A stretch of 64,000 nucleotides of DNA, taken from Brasenia schreberi (lineage: Eukaryota > Streptophyta > Magnoliopsida > Nymphaeales > Cabombaceae). The stretch is taken from contig JAYKKT010000089.1 of NCBI GenBank assembly GCA_036023115.1, positions 10,070,001 through 10,134,000 on the forward strand. Direction: 5' to 3'. Below the pieces are notes generated by a model that saw only the letters and a program-made list of their open reading frames with translations, was not told where the DNA came from and did no database searches. Below, one piece after another: positions 24,094 to 35,800 of the stretch. How positions within the stretch are numbered: the first letter of the stretch is position 1; every line of letters starts with the position of its first letter. Made by a program: the position numbers and the translations under genes.

Positions 24094-24511
24094 GTCGCAA
24101 CTGCAAGTTTAGGATGCCAATACCACCTTTCGCGCTTCCCCTTCTCTTCTCTTTCTCACACACTCGGTAGCAAAGAAGCAAATCCGAAGAGCCAATGCAT
24201 ACAGATTTTGTGGCCTTATCCTCGTCGCACAGGCGGTTAATTTCTCCCAGTCCACACTCTCGGTGCCCGTGCGGCTATAAAAGGAGAAGGTAAGCGGCGG
24301 CACCTGACCTCGTAAGTGCCTTACCCATATAAATCAGTTGTCTATCAAAGCTTGTCCTCAAACTTTGCTCAATGATAAAGAACTAAATTTTCATCACAAT
24401 TACATGTCAAACTACTACGATCAACTAGAAAATAAATAACAATTTCAATTGGCATAATTACTATGTTTCCAAGCATCATACCAAATATTGAGACTGAGGT
24501 AAAACTAGACA

Positions 24512-25095
24512 TGGCCGATTCTAAACCAGCCGCCCAATTCGCCGATTCTATTCGACTCGAATCCGACCAAAAACCGACTGAAATCGGAGACCACCTTGTT
24601 CAGTTTCAGTTTTACCTTTCATGAAACTAGAATCAGCTCTAAATCAGAACCGATAACTTTATATCGCCAGTTCTGGTAATTTTTAATTTTTAGTGATTCT
24701 AGAATCGAACTGAAACTAACCTGGAACCGATAAGTGTATTACAAAACCAGAACCGGTCATGTTTACTCGGAACCAGCCCGGGGCTGGTTCTAGTTATGGT
24801 GTCAGGAACTGTTAAAAAATCAAAAAATTAGAATAATACAAATTTTAAGAAAATAACGAAAATGGCAGTTTGAAATCGGTTTCACGAAAACTGGTTCTTG
24901 TTACAGTTCTGCAACTGATAAAATTTATTAAAAGTTTTAAAATATAATAAAAAATAAAAAAATTTACTCCAACCGCCACCTCTGGTTTCACGAAAGCTAG
25001 AACCATAACCAAACCGGATGATAATTTTGGTTCCATATATGATTCCAGCAGTTTCAATTCAAGCCAGTTCCTTGTTCGATCCGATTCATAGTTCC
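24512..25095. repeat. GGTTC/GAACC-biased repeat element
   Basis: The stretch is dominated by variants of gaaccgg, ccagttct, gattctaga and ggttcta in both orientations, every 10-25 bp. It has an AT-rich, homopolymer-like centre (24815-24960) and renewed gaacc-like words to about 25090. It looks like the 767-bp insertion at 50349-51115. Terminal repeats and target duplication could not be defined. Confidence 0.45.
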
Positions 25096-25433
25096 ATTAG
25101 GTACAAGTTAAGAGATTCTCTAAAGAATTTAACGTGCACGGTGTAGAGGATCAACAATTGCAAAAGAACCTTTATGTTACAATATAGATGACTTCATATC
25201 AACTCAACACATATTCTTCAAATCCAAAGTGGAAGTAGTGTTAATGTACATTATGTTGAGAAATACCATAGAAATGTATGCATAAGAAACCGATATGCAA
25301 CAATTATAACCATGCCCCAATCAAATACACTCGCAGATCCAAAGTAAGTCATAAACAAAACGGACAAGAAAACACAAGCAACCAAAAATTAGAAAGGGAA
25401 CTTATATGTGTGAGTCATCCTTACGAACTTGTC

Positions 25434-25484
25434 TTAGTGAAATCAATGTCCCGCTACTCTTAGTGAGATCAATGTCCCGCTACC
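25434..25484. repeat. Short tandem duplication (about 26 bp x 2)
   Basis: Two adjacent units, ttagtgaaatcaatgtcccg... and ttagtgagatcaatgtcccg..., both run on to ctac. One substitution separates their first 20 bases. Confidence 0.8.
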
Positions 25485-25552
25485 AAGTATATATGGACAC
25501 CTATGCTTTCCTCGCAGGATAAAATACACACACAACTAAAAACAACGTATCT

Positions 25553-27526
25553 TGTTTAGAGTCAACATCAACCACACCTCAATCGCCTTTGACCAGAGAG
25601 GAAGGATGGCAGGGAGCAGTCAGTGTGGGCAGGAAACACCACTGCTAGAGAGGGAACACAAAGAGTAGAGGGAGAAGAGAGAGTGTTTTTCCCAAAAATA
25701 CGGATTAGGAAGCCCTAACCCCTTATTTATAGGTTGCGCAATGGATCACACATCATGGATCTCATCAAAACAATGTACCTCTTTGTCCCATAACCGTTCT
25801 CGCATAGACATACTTTTTACTGTTAGATCAAAAGTTTTTCGTGCAAAAAGATAAACGGAAGACAATTCTAAAACCCAAGCCCAAGCTCGGCTCATTTCCA
25901 TGTATGTGCTCACGCATGTGGTCTAAAATTATCTTCCCAAGCTCTTTGAACTAAGGTTCATGACCTATCAACTATATAAGAGAGCATGTAGGTTTGTCTC
26001 ATTCTTCAATATGTGACTAAACTTTGTCTTCACATACACAAGTCCCTCACACGTGACTTTTTATACTTTAGGACTTTCACATATATCAAACTTATATATC
26101 CTCTTATATAACAGTATTTACTATAATCATCAATAAATGTAATAAAATATCTTTCATTATCTGCAATAGTCATTCTATTGAATTCACAAATATCAACATG
26201 CACCAAATCCAAAATTTTGGATTTCATGTCAACCCTATGAAAATGTTTTCTAGGTTGTTTAACTTCACATATACAACATTTGTGTTTTCTATCTATGACA
26301 ATCTTAGGAATAAATGAAAAGAATATGCACTAGTAGGCCTAGTGGTCATCATGTTGACCATAGCTCTTTCAACGACCATAGGTTTTTTGGCTTTCTTTGA
26401 AGAACAATCCATCGATAAATGTCCAATCTAACCACAAAGTCAATGCGTTTTGTTCTTTGGTTTCTTTTGGATCTTGGGTTTGAGTTTATATTTGACCTAT
26501 TTTTCTTGAGGATCACTAGGTTGTTTTTTTCTTACCATAAGGTTTACTCTAGTGGTGTTGTATACAAGTATAATGGGTTTCTCACTTCAATGCTTTTTCT
26601 CTATTGTTATATCTACCATGAGGTCATAAAGGGTCGTCTAATCCTTCTTATGCGTGAGATCTACGTCGAAACTCTTTCGAGACTTAGGAAATTTCTAAAT
26701 AATATATATAACAATAAACTTGTGAAGAAGCTTCATCTTAGCTTCCTTCAGATCATGACATAAAAACTAAAACTCGTGGGCTTATTGATTTAAAGATTTT
26801 TCCTCTACTATTTGATATTTAAGGAACTTTAGCACATAATACTTTTCAAGACCAAGGTATTTAATAGTATATTTCTTATCTAAGGCAACCTACAGATATT
26901 TTCTTGTCAGGAAAGGAGAATTATAAACGTCGAATAAAACATTCGATAGTATTGATGATATGCAACAATGATACATTGTGTCATTCTCCTTACACTCAAT
27001 GATTTTATTTGAGCTTCTAGGGACAATATCATCAGGTTGGAGACAATTCAACTCAACGTAAAAATGTATGCCTAACATGGTTAACTATATTTTCAATCTT
27101 TGCTGCCAATGTTTAAAATTGGGATAAAAAAACTTTTCCTACATCAAGGTCAAGTCAACCTTTTGTCGGAGGGTCATAGTTGCCTTTGGCTGGAGAGGAA
27201 GGATGGCATGGAGCAGTCACCGCATGCAGGGAACACCCCGACCAGAGGGAAACACAAAATGCAAAAGGGGATGAGAGAGAATGTTTTTCATAGAAGTGCA
27301 TATTAAGAAGCCATAATCCCTTATTTATAGGTTATACAATACATCACATATCACATATCTGATCCAAACGATGCACATCTTTGTCCTGTAATCGTTCTCG
27401 CATAACACACTTTTGACGTTAGATCAAAATTTTTCGGTGCAAAAAGATAAATCAAAGACAATTCTCAAACCCAAAGCCAAGCCCAAGCCTGACCTGACTC
27501 AACGCATGTGTGCATGTGGTATAACA
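25553..27526 (-). mobile_element. Ty1/copia element, internally deleted, both LTRs present
   Basis: Direct repeats of about 0.4 kb bound the element: the 3' LTR at about 25553-25926 and the 5' LTR at about 27110-27526 (minus orientation). They share, for example, cccttatttataggtt, ccgttctcgcata and gcaaaaagataaa. Both start tgttta on the plus strand, and the outer flanks tatct and tgtct match at 4 of 5. A primer-binding-site-like ttggcagcaaag follows the 5' LTR. Inside, on the minus strand, lie a decayed Gag region (about 26770-26640), a zinc-knuckle-like piece near 26410, and an integrase start (26227-26030) with LDLVHVDICEFN and RYFITFIDDYSKYCY. Reverse transcriptase and RNase H are absent, so at about 2 kb it is non-autonomous. 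Confidence 0.7.
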
Positions 27527-27822
27527 TGTCTATGAAAACGAGCAAAAAGCCTATTGCTCGATTTTTCTTCGGATTAATGATAATGAATTGATATCAAGGA
27601 AAGATTTTTTAAGATTTCACCTAATTTGGAATCAAAAGATGAACCACTGTATACCAGATGATGCATTTAAGCATGCACAAGTCCCAAGATAATTCTAGCT
27701 TGATATGATGATGGGTCACACATGAACTTTAAGGTATTTTGACTGTAGAAATTGAATCTCATTACCATTTTGGTATCATTAGAACCTACTTTACAAGAGC
27801 TTTCCAGTCGCATGCACGTGTG

Positions 27823-27828
<6 letters not shown>

Positions 27829-27881
<53 letters not shown>

Positions 27882-27912
27882 CGAGAGAGAGAGAGAGAGG
27901 AGGAGGAGGAGG
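27829..27912. repeat. Compound microsatellite (CA)n(TA)n(GA)n(AGG)n
   Basis: Four adjoining simple runs: CA to about 27858, TA to about 27881, GA to about 27899, then AGG triplets. Open frames crossing it are low-complexity artefacts. It falls within or next to the LTR that begins at 28011 on the minus strand. Confidence 0.9.
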
Positions 27913-27998
27913 ATGAGAGGGGTTTGGCCACCACCAATGTTGCTCACTTGTGCTTTTCGGAAACATGAATTTAAAAATAATGTTGTTTACATTTTTTT

Positions 27999-28340
27999 GA
28001 CATCTACAACACTCCCCCTCAAGTTGGGTGTGAATATCGTTGTGATACCCAACTTGTCACATAATCTTTTCAATAGATTTTTGTCGATGACTTTGGTTTG
28101 TATATTTGCACATTGATTTTCTGACTTTACATACACCGTTCTAAACTCACTGGTATTCACACTGTCCTTGACATCTAAAACACTCCCCCTCAAGTTGGGT
28201 GTGAATATCGTTGTGATACCTAACTTGTCACATAATCTTTTCAATAGATTTCTGTCGATGACTTTGGTTTGTATATTTGCAGATTGATTTTCTAACTTTA
28301 CATACACTATTCTAAATTCATTGGTATTCACACTATCCTT
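27999..28340. repeat. 171-bp tandem duplication of copia 3' end
   Basis: Units begin gacatctacaacactccccc at 27999 and gacatctaaaacactccccc at 28170 and run in step to about 28340, with scattered substitutions. Each unit carries the polypurine tract and the last ~50 codons of RNase H. Confidence 0.9.
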
Positions 28341-29275
28341 GATAAAGTGGTAATCAATCTCTATGTGTTTGGTCCTCTCATGATATATTGGATTCTATGC
28401 AATTTGATTGCTACTTTACTATCACAGAAGATAGGAATAAGATTTTTCATTGGAAATTAAATCTCCATAAGCAATGAGCGTAACCATTTGCCCTCACATA
28501 TACATAAAGTGATTGCCCTATGTTCAACTTCTACTATGGATCTGACAACAATTGTTTGATTTTTACTTTTTAGGATACAACGTTACCTCCCACAAGTAAT
28601 ACATATCCTCAAGTAGATTTTCTGTCTTCAATAAAGTGTGCTCAGTCTGCATGAGTATATACTTTTATGTCCATATGACCATTATCACTATATATCATCC
28701 CATATCCTAGAGAGCTCTTTAAATAAATGAATATGTGAAACACTGCATTCATATGCATCTTTGATGGCACCTACATGAATTGGCTTATAATTCCTACTCC
28801 ATATGCTATATCTAAATGTTTAATAGTCAAGTATATCTACTTTCCAACCAATTTCTGATATCTAGTCACATCAATATTGTTATATCCATCATCCAATTAC
28901 AACTTCTGGTTGACATCCATGGAGGTGTTTAGAGGTATACAATCCAACATTTTTGTATCACGTAGTAAATTCAATGTATATTTTCATTGATTTAAGAATA
29001 TACCTCTACCAGAATACAAGACTTTAAGACCAAGAAAACAGTATAGCCATCCTAAGTCCTTGATATCAAACAACTGATGTAATTCTTCAATTCCAAGAAA
29101 ATAGTGTAAGCCTTTCAATTTCTTCAATATGTTACAATAATATCATCTACGTTAACTAACAATAGAGTTAGTTTTATCACCCTCTTAATAAACAATATAT
29201 GATCACTAACACTTTTGGTATAACCCAATTTAATAATACTCTTGCTAAACATTTTAAACCATTCTTTTTTAATAT
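27999..29275 (-). mobile_element. Ty1/copia remnant: reverse transcriptase to 3' LTR start
   Basis: On the minus strand, decayed reverse-transcriptase/RNase H coding runs from about 29275 to 28180, including a degenerate VDDIIVT-like stretch near 29150. It ends in the typical copia C-terminus (wording near VKLENQSANIQTKVIDRNLL, then KRLCDKLGI). Next comes a polypurine tract (ttgagggggag) and an LTR start, tgttgtagatgtc, at 28011. The far end of that LTR was not found. The coding end plus polypurine tract is tandemly doubled (see the 171-bp repeat). All frames are broken. Confidence 0.75.
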
Positions 29276-29522
29276 TAGGCAGACCTCAACCAGCCATGCA
29301 CGTTATTGAAAATTGGACTCGTCACCTTCAAAGTTGAGGTTAATCTACTTATCATGCACATCACCGAGTACCTAAGTCAACCAAATGGCCAATAGAATGG
29401 AATATATATAGAGGTAGAGATAGACTGTGAATTGGCCTGGCAGTTCAAACTGGAACCAACTGATCCCAAAACCTGGGAACTTCCACTCGATTAAGGTTCA
29501 TTGCATTCATCGTCACTATGCT

Positions 29523-29745
29523 TTAAACTCCGCCCATGTAAGGGATCATGCTTGCATGCCGTTCCCAAGTCTGGATAAAGGAGGAGGGTTGCACTAGGCT
29601 TTCGATAACCAACGTAAAATTTTGTCAGACTTATCTACTATGAATTCTACAAATTATGATAAGGTTTTGTAGAAACTATAGTAGACAAGTGCAAAGGAGG
29701 AGCCGACCCCATCTAATATGGGAAAAAGGTTTAGTTGTTGTAGTA
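29523..29745 (+). mobile_element. Short RTE derivative with only the two element ends
   Basis: The left part begins aaactccgcccatgtaaggg and follows the RTE 5' end (compare 48808 downwards on minus and 13392 upwards) for about 120 bp, through ggataaaggaggagggttg and aaaattttgtcag. After about 50 bp of unrelated or diverged sequence, the right part is the RTE 3' end: ggaggagccgaccccatc, taatatgggaaaaagg, tttagttgttgtag. All coding sequence is missing. Confidence 0.7.
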
Positions 29746-30077
29746 TACAGTTGAGAAAGAGATGAAGACACTATAGTGCACCAACAATTTTCATTTATTG
29801 CAAAGTCCATCTTATAATGGTACATAGTTGGCAGTTGGATTTCTGCTTTTGGTTAGATTATTGGCATCTTCTATTCAATATAAAATACAAACATAATTTA
29901 CAGCATTTTGATAAGGAATTAGGATTTTCTTTATGAAATAAAAGCAACAAAAGAGAAACAAAAACAAAAGAACAACCAATCTTTTTATGATACTTCCAAC
30001 CACAAGAGAGTGTGTGGAGGTCATAGTGAGATCTAGATTTGGTCTGAACAGTTTAGAGATCAACGGAAGGGACCTTA

Positions 30078-30381
30078 TGATGTGTTTGAGTTATGGTACC
30101 AAGTTTTTGGTATTAGAACTACAGGTCTAATCCTATATGGAATTGGAATCATGGTTTCGAAGAACCATTGTGTTTGATTATGTAATTAGTACACTTGGGT
30201 TTTCGTGTGAAGTTATTGGGTTTATTTTATATGATCCAATATCCTTCAAGTACTCAAGTTTTTTACTCAAATTAGATTTATAAAACCACAGTTCCTTACC
30301 AAATAGGTTCTGCATTTGATCCTCAATTACACTTGAAACTACAAACACCAAAAATCAAGGTCCAAATCCTTGAACATACCC
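30078..30381. mobile_element. Tourist-like MITE, 304 bp
   Basis: The ends read inward as tgatgtgtttgagttatggtacc and gggtatgttcaaggatttggacc, an imperfect inverted repeat. The trinucleotide TTA flanks both sides (30075-30077 and 30382-30384), as in PIF/Harbinger-type insertions. The interior shares ttggtattagaactac and gggttttcgtgtgaag with the MITE at 38174-38536. Confidence 0.6.
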
Positions 30382-30384
30382 TTA

Positions 30385-31985
30385 CTGTCTAATAACAATT
30401 TTCAGTTCTTTCGGTTCCTGTGGATTCCCAAGGACAAGAACTAGGTACCGGTTCGTCTAGTTACACTAGTTTCATTAGGCAGTCGCACCGCATGAAACGA
30501 ACGCAGTGCATGAGGGCTCTGGGACCAAGGGCCCGCTGTTCACAAGGAAAATATGGCGGCCACTCCGTCCCACGTCCTGAAGCGGAACGGAGTGACCCTG
30601 GATCACGACGCCACGTTCTCGCATGGCCGCGCAATAAAACACGCCCTTAGCATCTTTAGGTCCGGAAGGTGCCGGCGTCAGTTCATCACAATTGCAAGCC
30701 TCCGACAACACGAACATCGTGAATGTTGTGGCCCCTTTTGCACTTATCTATGCGATTTTGCTTATTCACAAGATCGATTAAATTTCTTTCTCATGATGGA
30801 TCAATGCAGTTCGCAAAAAGATAATAATGGCGGAAATTGGTGGGAAGATATATTGGTGACTGGGAGTGATGGACAAGATGTTCAGTGTGGACTGTGGAGG
30901 TCTGCAATGCTGCCGTTGGAGGTTCAGAAACACTGTGGATTCATCAAAATCCGCTTGAAGAGAAGCTGTTGAACGGTCATTGTAATGCTTTTACTAAATG
31001 AAATGACAATCTTTTAAACATTGAATCAGCGAATGCTCTGCCAACAATGAGTTTTACCTTGTTCTTTGGTAGATTCATTAGACTGAAACTTTATCGAGTT
31101 TTCTTTGCATAGTATGAGGAGGCATCAACTCTTGAAGAAGCATTAGCTTCCAGCTGAACTTAAGCTCTCTGCTTCAAGAAAATGGGAGGCCCCTTCTCCT
31201 CAATACGAATTGTCTTCAATATGAATACGGATGGTGAGAACTATTTTCTCCGCAAGCCAATTGCCAAACTTTATCAATGGATACATGATCTAATTGTTCT
31301 CCATCTTATGAATGCCAAACACTAATGTGCAAACTTCAGCTAAACAGTTTTCAACCATTCGATAAATTTAAAATAAGAGAAAAGATACATGCATATACTT
31401 TGCAGGCTACTTTGATTGTCTCTACATGTTTTTTTTTTTTTTTTTTTTTTCAATCTTAATTATTCATCTGCATCAAGTGGAGAGATAAAATTGGTTTTGA
31501 TAAAGTAAAGTTTGCATATGAAATTGTTTACATCCTCTATCTTTCCTATAACTCTCTTTCTCTCTCTCTCTCTATGTGTGTGTGTGGAGAGAGAGCTTAA
31601 GTCAAGTCAATTCACGTGTTCATACAATCAATGGTGGAGATAATGGTTGAGGGTAAAACATGCATAATAGGATATCGAATCATTATGTTCCTATAGTTAG
31701 TGGTAGGGATATGTCAAGAATGCATAAGAACTGTGTTGATTTAAATTAAAAACAGTGGTCATATCTCATTAATTACTAACCCAACGTAGAGTTAAATGAA
31801 GAACACGCAGATGTAACAAATATATGATCAAGTGCATTTCGCCATATCAATCACGATATCTGGCCCCGTGTTGCACTTGCGACATGAAGATTAGAAGCGT
31901 GAAGATTAACATGTTAATGTTAGTTTTGTAAAACGCATAATTCAAGCTCGAAAAAAGGAAGAGGATTTGGTTAAGTAACTAATAA
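30385..31985. other. Intergenic with a GC-rich patch
   Basis: No gene is recognised. A patch at about 30475-30690 is far richer in GC than the surroundings and gives overlapping open frames on both strands without domain. At its right edge aaaacacgccctta resembles Tourist-type ends. A run of 22 T lies at 31429-31450 and a CT/GT simple stretch at 31555-31590. Confidence 0.4.
31429..31450. repeat. Poly-T run (22 nt)
   Basis: An uninterrupted T homopolymer. It could be the tail of an old minus-strand retroposon, but no element body was recognised beside it. Confidence 0.8.
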
Positions 31986-31991
31986 CTAGTG

Positions 31992-32152
31992 TAAAACTTT
32001 ATCGGATTTTAAGGTGTGTAATGTTTTGAGTTTGAATGTATCGTATCTCATCCAAACTTCGAAGTTAAGCATGCTTTCGGCGAAAATGGTATTAAGACAG
32101 GTGACTTCCTTTGAGTTCATCGTGTTAGCACTCACTTAGGGTTAAGTGCAAA
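31992..32152 (+). mobile_element. 5S rRNA-derived SINE, second copy
   Basis: The core keeps 5S rRNA wording (tatctcatccaaacttcgaa, gttaagcatgctttcggcga, acaggtgac, catcgtgttagca) with more decay than the copy at 2594-2773. Both copies share a head unlike 5S itself (aatgttt..., then tgaatg) and a tail with a cacttag motif, which supports one family. Flanks aataactagtg (31981-31991) and aataactattg (32153-32163) match at 10 of 11 positions. It lies upstream of the reticulon-like gene. Confidence 0.65.
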
Positions 32153-32163
32153 AATAACTATTG

Positions 32164-32878
32164 GGTAAGCAGTAAGGGGTTGACCTCTACAAGGAGGAAT
32201 TCCTGCTTTTGTAAGTTAAATAGCAAAATGAGAACCTTCCTTTTAAATGAATATTAACTAATCTCTCATGATACTGGACAACTTTGGTAGGTATCTCTTG
32301 CTAATACAGACGAGGAGATATTTCATAGCTTTCCACTCAGAACATTGGCTTCCCTGTCAGAGCCTCTGACTCTCAAGTTGCACGTTATCAGTTCGATTTC
32401 CTAATCGTGCATGCTGGCTGCCGCCTTCCGCGTTGAAAAGAATAGAAAAGCCTTCGAGTCGTTGCATGAGAATATAAGGAGATATACAATACGCATTTTC
32501 TCCCACACCTCTCTCTCTCTCTCTCCGTATTCGGATGAAATAATACGTGACGGGCAGGTCCTTTCAGCTCCTTCTATGTTTTTACGTTTACAGTAATGTT
32601 TTGAATGCTGTCCACCGGGCCTTTCAATACGAAATTTCGTGCTATTTTTTGTTGAAATGATTTTAATTGATTGTTGATGCCGCTCGTATGATTTTTTTTT
32701 GGTGGAACTGGGTACGTTTTCCCTTTTTCTTTGAAGCGAGCCTCAATCCTAGACATCACCATTTTCTTCAAAACTTGCGTTTATGTGTTTATGGTGCTTA
32801 ACGGATGTGTTTGATTTTCTTGTTGTCTGTTCGTTATTTGTCCCTTTTCTTTCTCTGCTTTCTAATAGTGCAGGTGAA
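32164..32878 (+). promoter_or_regulatory. RTNLB upstream region and 5' leader
   Basis: A CT repeat at 32509-32525 (common in plant leaders) precedes the coding start by about 350 bp. A splice acceptor (tctaatagtgcag, ending at 32873) sits 5 bp before the ATG, so an intron in the leader is likely. Its donor could be the gtcctt after gacgggcag near 32560, which is not certain. A tRNA-like piece (atcagttcgatttc) occurs near 32390. No TATA box is assigned. Confidence 0.35.
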
Positions 32879-35800
32879 ATGGCGGGTGCAAGTGAAGCTT
32901 TGACCGACTCATTGAAGGGTAAGATAGAAGGAGAATTGTCGTCTTCATCGGATTCCGATAGCGACAGGCCGTCTAGTGTTTCGATTGTGAAGAAGAAATC
33001 TCTCTACATCCTTTTAGGCGAAGGAAAATGTAAGAGTCGATTTATTTCTTTTCTTTCTTTTTGTGTGTGTGGATTTTCGACTAGTTTTTCCAGGCCTTCA
33101 TTGATTCTGAATTGTCGTTATAAGTCTGGGAGACTAACTTATTTATTAAAACTTAACTTGACTTTCATCTATACAGCTTGATTCTCTGGGGTTCGTATAT
33201 AAAATGAAGTTAATTGAATCACTTGTACATGTTAACATAAAGGATTGATGATGGACCAATATCGTTTTTCTTGTTGGATACTATTGTAGTGGAGAAATTA
33301 TGCCAGGTATATGTGTCCTTCATGTGGATTGAGCTCCGATGTTTATATGATTTTTGTAGCGGCTGATCTTTTCCTCTGGAGGAACAAGCACATCTCTGCG
33401 ACCGCGCTTGCAGGAGTTACACTCTTCTGGATTCTGTTTGAATGGTTGGACTGTTGCTTTCTTACTCTAAGCAGTCAGTTGCTAATGCTGTCATTGGCTC
33501 TACTGTTTTTCTGGTTGAACGCATCTTCTCTTATGCGGAAGTAAGTTTTCTCCTGCTAATTTATTTCTTCGGACAAGATTGATTATTCAACACCTTTGCG
33601 TGTGTTTACCTCGTCTCTCAATGCTTGATCTTCTTAGGCGACAACGCTTATGTTTTCTGTTCTGATTTCAGATCTCCACCCACAATTCATATGATTCAGT
33701 TTAAGGAGGATATGATTGTGAGCGGAGCATTGCTTTTGACAGCTGAAGCAAACAGAGGCATTGCACATCTCAGGGAGGTGGCATTAGGAAGAGATTGGAA
33801 GAAATTTCTCAAGGCAAGTTTCTTCATCATCGACTTGCCCCCTTCTCTTGTTCAATATCATATTGAATCAGGCCTTCCTTTCTGTTTCTTAACTCTGGCG
33901 CATTCGCTTGTATCATGGAACTTCTCTGTAGGTGATTGCTAAACTGTGGACTCTTTCGATCATTGGCAGTTGGTGCAGTGTCATAACCCTGTTGTACATA
34001 GGTCAGTTGGCAACTGATATCTGTTACCTGTCTTCGGTCAATTGGTTTTCTTCTTTTCTATTTTGCTTGGTCATTTGGAAAATTTACTTGAGAGGACATA
34101 CATTTCTCGAGGCACCCAATGAATCACTTTAGAGCCATTGGTGAGAACTACGTAAGTGTTAAATGACTTAGAAAGGAAAGGTCTTTATACTCACATGCTA
34201 CTTTAGTTTTACTCAATGAAGTGCTACTGTAGTTTTATGGATTTGTCCTGAATACAGTGCGTGCAGATGTGTGCAAAATGCCAGAAAACCATTATTCAAT
34301 ATATACACTTTTTTGATGTACAGATTGGATTTATGAGTCGAAAAATCTAAACCAAAGGCATCTTTGATGACCGTCCCTGATCACCTGCAAGCCTTCTGGA
34401 CTTCCTCAGTGTCATAGAAGTTTAGCATCTTGCATTTGTCTGTCGACTATCATCTCTGAGACTCTGATGCAACTGGTACTTTCAACTTTCTCATCAGAAT
34501 TGATTGGTGAACATGTATCATCTGCTTCTTTGAACTTCGCAAGTGGGTTCCTTTGTTCTCCAGTCCCAATCCAATTGATTAGTCAACCCTTCTTTTCAAC
34601 CAACCACCACTTTCTTGGCATGTAGATGTGCACCTTGATTTTCATTTCTTTGCAGAATCCTATCAACTTTGTGCCAGTAAGTGCCTCTTCAATCCAGCAA
34701 ACCATATTCTTGTGCTTCAAGTTCAAACTCTCCTTGATGCTCGTTGACATATCTTTTCTATTTGATATAAAAATTCTTTTCACTATAATTATGATAAGAA
34801 GAGTGGCGGAATCCCATGGGGTAAGTGTACGCACAAAACTTTGTACGGATCTTCACCACAGACCTCAATTGTCGTGCTTTAAGGGTTAATAGCTAATTTA
34901 CCGTACAGTGATTTCATAAAGATCTTGTACACATAGGTCAAGGCCTCATTACCTTCTTTCACCTCTGACCTGCTTTCAAAGAGTGAGCCAAGAAAGTCCC
35001 TGGATGGGCTTTCCATTCTTTCAAAGAGATGGCTAGAGATTGGAATCAGAATATATCCTAGGGTTCAAGTATGTATTAACTCCTTGCTGTAGTAGACTCC
35101 AACAAATTCCCCTAAAACAACTTGTGCAGCTGAACTGGATCTCATACCATAAGTGCCATTCAGTGGTGTCTTCTTCCAATTGGATCATGTTTTGGGCGAC
35201 TATACTATTCAATCATTCCTTAGCATCACAAAAGCTATTTTCACTGTGTATCACTCTTTCAGATGTACAATGATATATTAAAATCTCCCATCAACGAAAT
35301 ACTGATACGATGAGAATTTTATATATTGTACTGTATAGGTTCATTACATGGTCGCAACTGGACCTTTGATTATAACAAGACGGTTGTGAGGTTGGGACCA
35401 TGGCAATTCAGCTCCTAATGTTGTGCTACAACATTGTTTGGAAGTTAAACATAAACTTACTCCTCTACAGGCGTATGAGATCATAAATGATCTGGGGAAG
35501 ATAGCACGTATATACCCAGGGTGGTGCTTTGTGTGTCATCTGAGGGTGATCTCATACAAGAAGCAAGTGTTAGTTGCAAGGTCTTGTATGTTCTGTATTG
35601 TGCGCTACAGTAACTTGAATCTCTTAGTGAAACATGTGCATCTTAACTGAAGTTAGAAATCTTTAAGAACTTGGTATGCATATTCAGCTTCTAGGTGGCA
35701 GTTTCTTCTTCAGCAGTTGGTGAACAGATTCTTGTTTTCGTAAATTGTCTTCACTAAGTCTACCCAATTCTAATGTTCCCTTGGTATTTCACTGTGATAT

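Noticed and set aside
27667..28116. Proteins encoded across the compound microsatellite
   Set aside because: Translations are Ser-Leu, Tyr-Ile or Glu-Arg repeats produced by CA/TA/GA runs.
30420..30972. Open frames in the GC-rich patch as a gene
   Set aside because: No domain, frames on both strands, and no splice sites that would extend them; kept only as a composition anomaly.
32310..32410. Functional tRNA gene
   Set aside because: A box B-like atcagttcgatttc is present, but no cloverleaf with an acceptor stem can be drawn.
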